DNA of 64,000 nucleotides from Cryptosporangium phraense (GTDB taxonomy: Bacteria; Actinomycetota; Actinomycetes; Mycobacteriales; Cryptosporangiaceae), in the NCBI RefSeq assembly GCF_006912135.1, contig NZ_VIRS01000019.1, positions 124,001 through 188,000 of the forward strand. Reading direction: 5' to 3'. The notes below the pieces were generated by a model that saw nothing but the letters and a program-made list of their open reading frames with translations, was not told where the DNA came from and made no database searches. A program made the translations under genes and the position numbers. Of the stretch, positions 31,741-39,671 are shown one piece after another (position 1 is the first letter of the stretch; each line of letters opens with the position of its first letter).

Positions 31741-32772
31741 TCAGAACGGATTTTCGATGCGCTCGTCGCGCCAGGCCGTGAGCAGTTCGTGAGCGATCGA
31801 GAGCGGCGGCGGGACGATCGGCGCCTCCCCCGGCCCGTGTCCGCGCAGCTGCCCGCGGGTGAACCAGCGGGCGTCGGCGAGCTCGACCTCCTCGACCGTG
31901 ACCGGCTGGTCGGACTCGGCCAGCGCGTAGAAGCCGAGCATCAGCGACGCGGGCAGCGGCCAGGCCTGGCTGGCCAGGTAGCGGACCTCGCGGATCCGGA
32001 CGCCGGTCTCCTCGGCGACCTCGCGGAACACGGCCGCCTCGGCGGCTTCGCCCGGCTCGACGAACCCGGCGACGCAGGAGTAGCGGCCCTCCGGCCAGGT
32101 CAGGCCCCGGGTGAGCAGGCAGCGGCCCTCGTCACCGGCCACGCCGTCGTGCACGAGCACGATGATCGCCGGGTTGGTGCGCGGGTAGACGACCTCCGAG
32201 CCGTCGACCGCCTCGGCCTCCCAGCCGCCGTTCCGCCAGCCCAGCCGGGTGCCGGTGCGCGGCCCGAAGCGGTAGTCGCGGTGCCAGTTGGCCAGCCCGA
32301 TCGCCTCGGTGAGCAGCGACGACTCGAACGGGACGAGCTCGGCGCCGACCTCACGCAGCGATACCGACCGCCACCCGTCGGCCGGCTTCTCGGGGAGCTC
32401 GGCCAGGACGGCGAAGTACGGGATCCCGTCCTCCTCGGCCAGGAACAGCCGCTCGGCGTCGGGGGCCACCACCTCGGCGGCCGTGAACCAGACCAGCCGG
32501 GGCGCTTCGGTAGGGCCCTCGGCAGCGACCCGGCCGCGCTCGTCGAGCAGCACGATCCGGGCCCGCTCCCAGGCCTCCTCGAGCCAGGGGCCGTCCAGGC
32601 GGTGGTAGGCGGCCCGCTCGGGCATGGCCCGGCCGAGCGCCAGCCGCTGCCACACCGGCGCCACGGGATCAACCGCCGCCGACTCGCTGTCTGCGCTCGT
32701 TGACCACGACGCGGTGCGCTCGTGGTCGATCGGCACGCCCTCGGAACCCTCGGTTCCCTCGGGACTCGTCAC
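31741..32772 (-). CDS. nudC: NAD(+) diphosphatase NudC-type Nudix hydrolase, zinc ribbon lost
   Basis: A 343-residue Nudix enzyme that cleaves NADH/NAD to NMN and AMP. The Nudix box lies near residue 235 and keeps the pattern GX5EX7REUXEEXGU (GFVEPGEA then REVAEETGV). The NudC-specific SQxWPxPxSLMLGF follows as SQAWPLPASLMLGF. The zinc-ribbon region between domains (WHRDYRFGPRTGTRLGW) has no Cys at all, although the family normally has four. The GTG at 32772 overlaps the stop of the upstream M16 gene, so translation is coupled. Confidence 0.9.
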   Translation of the reverse strand: MTSPEGTEGSEGVPIDHERTASWSTSADSESAAVDPVAPVWQRLALGRAMPERAAYHRLDGPWLEEAWERARIVLLDERGRVAAEGPTEAPRLVWFTAAEVVAPDAERLFLAEEDGIPYFAVLAELPEKPADGWRSVSLREVGAELVPFESSLLTEAIGLANWHRDYRFGPRTGTRLGWRNGGWEAEAVDGSEVVYPRTNPAIIVLVHDGVAGDEGRCLLTRGLTWPEGRYSCVAGFVEPGEAAEAAVFREVAEETGVRIREVRYLASQAWPLPASLMLGFYALAESDQPVTVEEVELADARWFTRGQLRGHGPGEAPIVPPPLSIAHELLTAWRDERIENPF

Positions 32773-34106
32773 GACCGGTCGACCGCACCCAGAGCGCCGA
32801 GTGGGCCGGCCACCACGCCGGCGTCGCCCAGCACGACCGTCACCCCGCCGGACGGAGCCAGATACGCGGACGCCGCCGCGGCGACCTCCTCCAGCGTCAC
32901 CTTGGCCAGCCGGATCGGATGCTCGGCCAGCCAGTTCAGGTCGAGCCCGGTGCCGGCCAGCGCGATCAGCATCCCGGCCAGCCCGGCCTGCGACGACACG
33001 GACAGCGCGAGCGTCCCGATCGCGTACTGGCGGGCCTGCTCGAGCTCCTCGGCGGTCGGCGGCAGCGTGGCGATGCGGCCCAGCTCGTACTCGATCTCGA
33101 GCAGCGCGGGCGCGGTCACCTCGGTGGCGACGTCGGCCCCGACCAGCGTCATCGAGCCGGCCGCCGAGTGGTCGACGCTCGAGTGCGGCGAGTACGTGTA
33201 GCCCTTGTCCTCGCGGATGTTCTCGACCAGCCGGGACGAGAAATAGCCGCCGAAGATCAGGTTGGCCAGCTGGAACGCCGCGTACTCGGGGTTCGCGCGG
33301 GGCAGCGCGGGCAGCGCCACCCGCAGCGACGACTGCACCGAGCCCGGACGGTCGACGAGCAGCAGCGGCCCGGTCGTCAGCGCCGGGGCCGGTGGCGTGC
33401 GGTGCGCGGAGCCGGTCGGCGCCCAGTCGCCCAGCGTCCGCTCGACGAGGTCGAGCGTCGCCGCCGGGTCGATGCTGCCGACGAGCACCAGCACGCTCCC
33501 GGCCGGCAGCACGCGCTCGGCGTGCAGGGCCTGCAGCGACGGCGACTCGATGGCCCGCACCTGGTCGGGCTCGGGCGTCTCGATCGCGTACGGGTGGCTG
33601 CCGTAGACGCGACGCAGCAGCGCCCGGCGGACCGCCTGGGCGGGCTGCGAGAACGCGATCTGGATCCGGTCGGCGAGCCGGTCGCGCTCGGTGCGGACCT
33701 CCCGCTCCGGGTAGGTCGCGGTCGTCAGCACCTCGTTCAGCATCTCGAGCAGGCGCCCGAGCCCGTCGGCGAGCGTGTTGCCGGACACCACCAGGCGGTC
33801 GGGGTCGACGCCGACCGACAGGCCACCGCCGATCGTCTGCAGCTCCGCGGCCAGTTGCACGTTCGTGTGGGCCGACGTACCCGACAGCAGCGTGTTGGCG
33901 AGCACGGCGGCGACGGAGACGTCGTCGTCAGCGCCCGCGAACGGCACGCGCAGCCGCAGTTCGACCAGCGGAACCGTGCCCCGGCGGACCGCGACGACCT
34001 TCAGGCCGCTGGACAGCGTCCGCTCGGCGACCTCCGGCTCCGGCAGCGCCCGCGGCTCCTCGAGATCGGGGACCGGCCGGTTGACAGCGGCGTGCGACGG
34101 GCTCAC
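32769..34106 (-). CDS. M16 family peptidase-like subunit, zinc site missing
   Basis: A 445-residue M16-fold protein without an HxxEH motif; the equivalent N-terminal region reads SVAAVLANTLLSGTSAHT. The C-terminal substrate-holding block FGGYFSSRLVENIREDKGYTYSPHSS is well kept. In bacterial M16 pairs one subunit has the zinc site and the other the Arg/Tyr (R/Y) pair for substrate binding; this is the R/Y type, seen in DKGYTY. It therefore likely forms a heterodimer with the product of the preceding gene, whose stop overlaps its GTG start. Confidence 0.9.
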   Translation of the reverse strand: MSPSHAAVNRPVPDLEEPRALPEPEVAERTLSSGLKVVAVRRGTVPLVELRLRVPFAGADDDVSVAAVLANTLLSGTSAHTNVQLAAELQTIGGGLSVGVDPDRLVVSGNTLADGLGRLLEMLNEVLTTATYPEREVRTERDRLADRIQIAFSQPAQAVRRALLRRVYGSHPYAIETPEPDQVRAIESPSLQALHAERVLPAGSVLVLVGSIDPAATLDLVERTLGDWAPTGSAHRTPPAPALTTGPLLLVDRPGSVQSSLRVALPALPRANPEYAAFQLANLIFGGYFSSRLVENIREDKGYTYSPHSSVDHSAAGSMTLVGADVATEVTAPALLEIEYELGRIATLPPTAEELEQARQYAIGTLALSVSSQAGLAGMLIALAGTGLDLNWLAEHPIRLAKVTLEEVAAAASAYLAPSGGVTVVLGDAGVVAGPLGALGAVDRS

Positions 34107-35428
34107 TGGGCGCCTCCGGGAACGAGCTCGAGCAGGGCACGGCGGGCCGGGCGCAGCGTCTGGGCCGCGGCCACGACCTGCTCGGCGGTGACCTCGGCCA
34201 GTAGGTGCGGCAGGTCGTTGATCAGCTCCGCCCGGCCGCGCTGCTGCTCGAGCACGGCCGTGGTGAGAGTGCGGCCGAGGACGGCGTCCACCTCACGCAG
34301 GAGGTGAGCGGCCAGACGGGCCTGCACCCGGGAGAGCTCACCCGGCTGAAGGCCGGAGTTGGCCAGCCGGTCGAGTTCCTCGTCGACCGCGGTGATGACG
34401 GTCTCGGACTTCACCGCGGGCGGGAAGTGCGCCTGGAGCAGGAACGCGGTGGGGTCGCGGACGTCGAACGGGTCACCCATGAAGCCGAGGTACCCGGAGA
34501 CGGAGGTCGCGATCGCGTCTTTCAGGACCAGCCGCTCCACCAGCCGGGACGCATCACCGTCGGTGAGTACTTCGGCCAGCACGACGTACGCCAGGTACGC
34601 GTTCAGGTCGTTGACCGGGTCGGGCACCCGCCAGGCCATCGCGACCGCGGGCAGCGGGGCCATCGCGTCGTGGTGTTCGGCCCGACGCTCGGACGTCAGA
34701 TCGGGCTCGGCGAACGACGGCCGCACCGGCACCGGCCGGGCCTCGACGTCTCCGAAGTGCACTTCGATCAGCTCGGTGGCCCGGGCCACGTCCAGATCGC
34801 CGCCGACCGCCAGCACGGCATTTCCCGGCGCGTAATACGTCGAAAAGAAGCTTTCAGCGTCCTCGACGGTCGCGGACTCCAGGTCCTCGAACGAGCCGTA
34901 GCCGTCGTGGGCGTTGGCGAACGTGTCGAACATGACCGGCGGCAGGAGCAGCCAGGGGAACCCGCCGTAGGGCCGGTTCTTGACGTTGACCCTGATCTCT
35001 TCCTTCACCACCGCGATCTGGTTGGCGAGGTTCTCCTCGGTGAGCTCGGGCCGGCGCATCCGGTCGGCCTCGAGGAAGAGCGCCCGCTCCAGCGCGTTGC
35101 TGGGCAGCGTCTCGTAGTAGTCGGTGTAATCGAGGTGCGTGCTCCCGTTGAACACGCCACCGGACGCCTGCACGTACCGGAAGTGCGCGAGTTTCTCCAG
35201 GTTCTCCGAGCCCTGGAACATCAGGTGCTCGAACAGGTGCGCGAACCCGGTACGGCCCTGGGGCTCCGAGCGGATGCCGACGTCGTAGACGACGCCGACC
35301 GCGATGACCGGGGCGGAGCGGTCCGGCGTGAGGACGACCCGGAGGCCGTTGGGCAACGTGAACCGCTCGACCGGGAAGCCGGTGGCGGGAATCGTGACCG
35401 GCGCGCCGGCAGAGGTAGGTGCGGACAC
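34103..35428 (-). CDS. M16 family zinc metallopeptidase, catalytic subunit
   Basis: A 441-residue M16 peptidase. The inverted zinc motif HLFEH (within FAHLFEHLMFQGS) lies near residue 64, and the third ligand Glu lies in NQIAVVKEEIRVN near residue 140. The opening FTLPNGLRVVLTPDRSAP is family typical. No signal peptide is visible, so it acts in the cytoplasm, probably degrading or processing peptides in a clamshell with the downstream R/Y subunit. GTG 35428 is the first gene of the M16-M16-NudC operon and is divergent from the acyl-CoA synthetase gene. Confidence 0.93.
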   Translation of the reverse strand: MSAPTSAGAPVTIPATGFPVERFTLPNGLRVVLTPDRSAPVIAVGVVYDVGIRSEPQGRTGFAHLFEHLMFQGSENLEKLAHFRYVQASGGVFNGSTHLDYTDYYETLPSNALERALFLEADRMRRPELTEENLANQIAVVKEEIRVNVKNRPYGGFPWLLLPPVMFDTFANAHDGYGSFEDLESATVEDAESFFSTYYAPGNAVLAVGGDLDVARATELIEVHFGDVEARPVPVRPSFAEPDLTSERRAEHHDAMAPLPAVAMAWRVPDPVNDLNAYLAYVVLAEVLTDGDASRLVERLVLKDAIATSVSGYLGFMGDPFDVRDPTAFLLQAHFPPAVKSETVITAVDEELDRLANSGLQPGELSRVQARLAAHLLREVDAVLGRTLTTAVLEQQRGRAELINDLPHLLAEVTAEQVVAAAQTLRPARRALLELVPGGAQ

Positions 35429-35532
35429 GTCACCGACCCTAGCCGCCTGTCGCGCCCGGCGTCGGCGACGGCCAGTGTGGTATCCGGGCCGTTACCCGGA
35501 TCGATGCAGTTCCCCCACCTCGGCAATCACGG

Positions 35533-35563
35533 CACACGTGCGTACGTCCCCCCGTACCGTGTG
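35533..35563. promoter_or_regulatory. nested inverted repeat upstream of the acyl-CoA synthetase gene
   Basis: CACACG (35533-35538) pairs with CGTGTG (35558-35563), and inside it GTACG (35542-35546) with CGTAC (35553-35557). The dyad ends 28 bases before the ATG, in a 163-bp divergent intergenic region. It is a candidate operator for a fatty-acid-responsive repressor. Confidence 0.45.
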
Positions 35564-35591
35564 CGACATCACACTCCAAGGGGGCGCGAGC

Positions 35592-37415
35592 ATGACCGTC
35601 ACCGTTGACACCGGACATCGTTCGATCGGCCAACTTTTCGTCGCACAAGTGGCGAAGAACCCGACCGGGCGGGCGTTCTCGGGGCCGGCGCCGATCACCA
35701 CCACGACCGCCGACGGGGCCATCGGAACCACGAGCCTCACCTGGCAGGAGACCGCCGACCAGGTGTTCGCGCTCGCCGCCGGCCTGGTCGAGCTGGGGGT
35801 CAACCCGGGCGACCGGGTCGGCATCGCCTCCGGCACCCGGGTCGAGTGGATCCTCGCCGACCTGGCGGTGATGTGCGCGGGCGGCGCGACGACGACGATC
35901 TACCCCACCACCGAGGCCGGCGACGCGGCGTTCATCCTGGCCGACTCGGGCAGCGTCGTCCTGTTCGCCGAGGACGCGGCCCAGCTGGCGAAGTTCCAGG
36001 AGCGCATCGACGATCTGCCGGACCTCCGGGCGATCGTCACGTTCGAGCCGGTGGAAGACGAGTCGGACGGCGTGCTCAGCCTGGCCGACCTGCTCGACCG
36101 GGGCAGCGAGCGGCTGATCGCCGAGCCCACGCTGGTCGAGGAGCGCATCGCCGGCATCGGCCCGGAGGACCTGGCCACGCTGATCTACACGTCCGGCACC
36201 ACCGGCCGGCCCAAGGGCGTCCGCCTGGTGCACGCGAACTGGATCTGGGAGTCCGAGGCCCAGGCCAGCCTCGGCATCATCGAGCAGCACGACCTGCAGT
36301 ACCTGTGGCTGCCGATGGCCCACTCGTTCGGCAAGGTGCTGCTCTGTGCACAGCTCACGCTCGGCTTCGAGAGCTACGTCGACGGCCGGGTCGACAAGAT
36401 CGTCGAGAGCCTGCCGCACGTCAAGCCCACGGTCATGGCCGGCGTGCCCCGCATCTACGAGAAGGTCTACAACCGCGTCCGCGGCATGGCCCAAGACAAG
36501 GGCGGCGCGACCTGGAAGATCTTCAACTGGGCGCTCGGCGTCGGCAAGCAGGTCGTAGCGCTGCGCGAGCAGGGCAAGCAGCCGTCGGGATTCCTGGCGC
36601 TGAAGTACGCGATCGCCACCAAGCTGGTCTTCAGCAAGCTGCAGGAGCGCTTCGGCGGCAGGATGCGCGGGATGATCTCGGGCGCGGCGCCGCTCTCCCG
36701 CGAGGTCAACGAGTTCTTCCACGCGGCCGGCATCCCGATCTACGAGGGCTACGGACTCACCGAGACCGCGGCCGGCGCGTTCGTCAATCTGCCGGAGCGC
36801 TTCCGCCTCGGCACCGTCGGCCTGCCCCTGGGCGACCTCGACGTCAAGATCGCCGAGGACGGCGAGATCCTCCTCCGCGGCGGCAACGTCATGCGCGGCT
36901 ACCACCACCTCCCGGAGGAGACCGAGGAGGTCCTCGACGACGACGGCTGGTTCCACACCGGCGACATCGGCGAGCTCGAGGACGGCTTCCTGCGCATCAC
37001 CGACCGCAAGAAGGACCTGGTCAAGACGTCGGGCGGGAAGTATGTGGCCCCGTCGTACATCGAGGGCCTGTTCAAGACGATCGTCCCGCAGGTGAGCCAG
37101 GTACTCGTCCACACCCGGAACTACTGCACGATGCTCATCACGCTGGACGAGGACGAGATGCGCACCTGGGCCCAGGGCGCAGGCCTGGAGTCGCTCAGCG
37201 GCGCTGAGCTCGCCGGTCACCCGCAGGTGCGGGCTCACGTTCAGGCCGGGGTCGATCAGCTCAACGGACAGATCAACCGGTGGGAGTCGATCAAGGGGTT
37301 CGTGATCCTGCCGCAGGACCTGTCGGTCGACAACGGTGAGATCACCCCGTCGTTGAAGGTCCGCCGCAAGTTCGTCGAGGAGAAGTACTCGTCGGATTTG
37401 GACTCTCTGTATTAG
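35592..37415 (+). CDS. AMP-dependent long-chain acyl-CoA synthetase, FadD15-like
   Basis: A 607-residue ANL-superfamily enzyme that activates long-chain fatty acids to acyl-CoA through acyl-AMP. Visible: P-loop-like YTSGTTGRPKGVRLVH near residue 198, motif YEGYGLTETAA near 383, GWFHTGDIGELEDGFLRITDRKKDLVKTSGGKYVAP near 450-485 and the C-terminal Lys in the DNGEITPSLKVRRKF tract. The length and the inserted helical segment near residue 300 (WKIFNWALGVGKQV) are typical of FadD15-type enzymes. ATG 35592 has AAGGGGG upstream. It is the last gene before desert 2. Confidence 0.93.
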   Translation: MTVTVDTGHRSIGQLFVAQVAKNPTGRAFSGPAPITTTTADGAIGTTSLTWQETADQVFALAAGLVELGVNPGDRVGIASGTRVEWILADLAVMCAGGATTTIYPTTEAGDAAFILADSGSVVLFAEDAAQLAKFQERIDDLPDLRAIVTFEPVEDESDGVLSLADLLDRGSERLIAEPTLVEERIAGIGPEDLATLIYTSGTTGRPKGVRLVHANWIWESEAQASLGIIEQHDLQYLWLPMAHSFGKVLLCAQLTLGFESYVDGRVDKIVESLPHVKPTVMAGVPRIYEKVYNRVRGMAQDKGGATWKIFNWALGVGKQVVALREQGKQPSGFLALKYAIATKLVFSKLQERFGGRMRGMISGAAPLSREVNEFFHAAGIPIYEGYGLTETAAGAFVNLPERFRLGTVGLPLGDLDVKIAEDGEILLRGGNVMRGYHHLPEETEEVLDDDGWFHTGDIGELEDGFLRITDRKKDLVKTSGGKYVAPSYIEGLFKTIVPQVSQVLVHTRNYCTMLITLDEDEMRTWAQGAGLESLSGAELAGHPQVRAHVQAGVDQLNGQINRWESIKGFVILPQDLSVDNGEITPSLKVRRKFVEEKYSSDLDSLY

Positions 37416-37648
37416 ATCTACGCCTGCCTGGCGCGCGCCAGCCGCTCCCGCGACCGGCGCGCGCGGGGTCGAGCGCCGGCCGTTCCGCCGGCCCGTGCGT
37501 GGTTTCCCGCCCACCCTCAGTTGCTGGGGGTGTGCATGGCCAGGGGTTTGCCCCGCCCCCGCAGCTCCCCGCCGCGGGCGCCCGGCGTAGAGGCCTTCTC
37601 ATCGATCGCCGATGCGCGTTCCCCTGAGCGCGTCGCGGCCTGAGGCGC

Positions 37649-37804
37649 AGCCCGAGCCGAGAAGCGGCCGCAGGTCCGAGGCCAGCCCGAGCCGAGGCGC
37701 AGCCCGAGCCGAGGCGCAGCTGGAGGTCCGAGGCCAGCCCGAGCCGAGGAGCAGCCCGAGCCGAGGAGCAGCCCAAGCCGAGGCGCAGCTGGAGGTCCGA
37801 GGCC
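37649..37804. repeat. interleaved 17-bp (A) and 18-bp (B) tandem array
   Basis: Unit A is AGCCCGAGCCGAGGCGC and unit B is AGCTGGAGGTCCGAGGCC. The order is A-B-A-A-B-A-A-A-B without any extra base. All units share the start AGC and the core CCGAG, so B is probably a derivative of A. The pattern suggests growth by duplication of A-B blocks. Confidence 0.93.
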
Positions 37805-38460
37805 CCAACGAGGCGCGTCCTCGGCGGTCGGCGCTCCAGCCGCCAGCAGGCGCCGGAAAGCACGATCAGCACCAACGGGGTCATCGATCTCCGCCTGCGC
37901 CCACCCGAGGCCCAGGCGCTCCGCCGTCCCGAACGAGACAAGGCGGTCGCAGACAGACCGAAGCCCGGCCCCGCTCGGCACCCCAGGGCGTGCCCGCAGC
38001 TTGGCGACTTTCCGGGGTTCTCACATCCCCTGAGACCCCGAAATCCCGCCAATCCGCGGGTAGAAATCCCGCGACAAAGGTTCCGTCTCGCTGGCAGCTC
38101 CGAGAATGCCCGATCGGCGCTGCCGCAGCCCGCGAACCGGCGCGCCCAGCGCTCAGGACGGCCATCGCCGGAGACGGTTAGTCAGGACCGCCCGGCAGGC
38201 CGCGAAGTCGCAGCACCCGAAATCGGTGGCCGGTGCCAAACCTCGTCGTTTCCCTTCGGAGCCCGACCACCGGCGATCAAGCGCCCCAGCAACAGAGCGC
38301 AGCCCGGGCCAGCAGCGCGCGCCAGGCCGCGCAGGAGCCCAGGCGGGCCCGGGGCCCAGGCACCGGAAGCCGGGCACCGCGCACGTGCACCGCGCATGTG
38401 CACCACGCAACGGGCACCGGACGCCGGGCCCCGCGCACTGGATGGCGGGACCGGGCACCG

Positions 38461-38558
38461 GGCACCGCGCACCGCGCACCGCGTGCAAGATGGCGGGCAC
38501 CGCGCACCGGGCACCGCGCACCGCGCACCGCGTGCAAGATGGCGGGCACCGCACACCA
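38461..38558. repeat. 49-bp tandem duplication in a CACCGCG-rich tract
   Basis: Two copies start at 38461 and 38510; the first 43 bases are identical and include CGCGTGCAAGATGGCGGGCA. Both sit in a longer stretch (about 38380-38600) built from GCACCGCGCACCG and GGCGGGCACCG. Confidence 0.9.
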
Positions 38559-38610
38559 CACACCGCGCGACCGGATGGCGGGCACCGGGTGGCGGTTGGC
38601 GAGCACCGGG

Positions 38611-38652
38611 CACCGGTTGGCGGGCACCGGTTGGCGGGCACCGGTTGGCGGG
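38611..38652. repeat. 14-bp perfect tandem repeat, 3 units
   Basis: CACCGGTTGGCGGG occurs three times without a mismatch at 38611, 38625 and 38639. A period of 14 shifts the frame, so it is not coding. Confidence 0.93.
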
Positions 38653-38943
38653 GGGTCGGGGCGGCGTCTCGCGTCGGAGACGGCCCGACGACGGAAGTAC
38701 AGCCTGGAACGGCGGCGCACGCCGCGAGCCATCAGGAGATCGGGGACCAGATGGTTGATTCCTAGCGGCGCGGCGACCCGTTCCGGCCTGCGACCCCTTG
38801 AAAGGCGCGGACCCTTACCGGACGCGTCCCCACGCCTTGTCGCACTGACCGCAGCGATCGGACACAACGACAAGGCCGACCAACTGCCCCGATTCTCAGC
38901 GCGGCCCCGGGTGCGCTAACCGACCGTGAGGTTCTGCGAATTA

Positions 38944-38979
38944 GTCAACTTTCCTGACTACTTGGTCAGGTAAGTTGAC
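38944..38979. promoter_or_regulatory. 36-bp AT-richer palindrome inside desert 2
   Basis: GTCAACTT (38944-38951) pairs with AAGTTGAC (38972-38979) and CCTGAC (38953-38958) with GTCAGG (38965-38970); one T:T mismatch separates the two stems and the loop is TACTTG. It is far less GC-rich than its surroundings. It resembles an operator or recombination site rather than a terminator, as no gene ends nearby. Confidence 0.6.
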
Positions 38980-39200
38980 CAATCCGAGAAAGCAGCAGGC
39001 GAATCGGCGAGAGCGCGCCAGCCACAGAGGTGCCGTTGCCACAAGCCGGAATCGCAGGACAGCCGCCTGTTCGAGGGTCCCCCGGATCCGGGCGTCCCCC
39101 ATCTCTCGTAACCCCGGACAGATTGCCGAACACCTAGGCGGTCCCCGGCGCGGCCAATGCCTCCGGAACCACTCATCGAGGAGCCATGGGCTCGGGGCCG

Positions 39201-39560
39201 GGGGCGGCCTCTCGCCCGGAGGCGACCCCGGCGGCAGAAGCGCAGCTCGGAGCTGCAATACACGCAGCGAACCCGCAGAGGAGACCGGCGCCCGGCATCC
39301 GGAGCCATGCGCCAGACGTCAAGTGCCAGGGGCTCGGGGCGGCCTCTCGCGCCAGAGGCGACCCCGGCGCAAGAAGCGCAGGTTGGAGCTGCACCGCACG
39401 CGGCGAACCCGCAGAGGAGACCGGCGCCCGGCGACAGGGGCCAGGCGCCAGGGGCCAGGCGCCAGGCGCTCAGGGCTGGAAACGGCCTTTTGCGTCGGAG
39501 ACGGCCCGTACGGCGGAAGCGCAGATCGGGGCGGCGGCGCACGCAGCAGGCCCGGCGCCG
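39201..39560. repeat. tandem family of about 135 bp, 2 good copies and 1 degenerate
   Basis: Copies start GGGGCGGCCTCTCGC at 39201 and 39336 (135 bp apart) and share blocks such as CGAACCCGCAGAGGAGACCG. A third copy, aligned from GGCC at 39484, is degenerate and spaced 143 bp. A dispersed fourth copy lies at about 38661-38740, sharing GCGTCGGAGACGGCCC and GGCGGCGCACGC with the third. Confidence 0.85.
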
Positions 39561-39671
39561 AGCGCCGGTCGCCGAGCGCCGGGCGCAGCGGCCCAGCGCA
39601 GGGCCGGGCGCCGCCGCCCAGCGCAGGGCCGGACGTGGGCCGGCGCGCCGGCGCGCCGGCCTCGGCGGGCG

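Larger units (their letters stand above)
37416..39671. other. gene desert 2, repeat-filled, between tail-to-tail genes
   Basis: A 2.26-kb segment without a credible gene. It contains an interleaved 17/18-bp array, a 49-bp duplication, a 14-bp triplicate, a roughly 135-bp repeat family and one conspicuous AT-richer 36-bp palindrome. Long open frames on both strands have low-complexity Arg/Ala/Pro/Gly composition. No recognisable terminator follows the acyl-CoA synthetase gene; the palindrome CTGGCGCGCGCCAG (37428-37441) has no usable loop. Confidence 0.8.

Noticed and set aside
37428-37441. Terminator for the acyl-CoA synthetase gene (CTGGCGCGCGCCAG)
   Set aside because: It is a perfect palindrome without a loop; a hairpin would have to open at least two pairs, and no T-tract follows.
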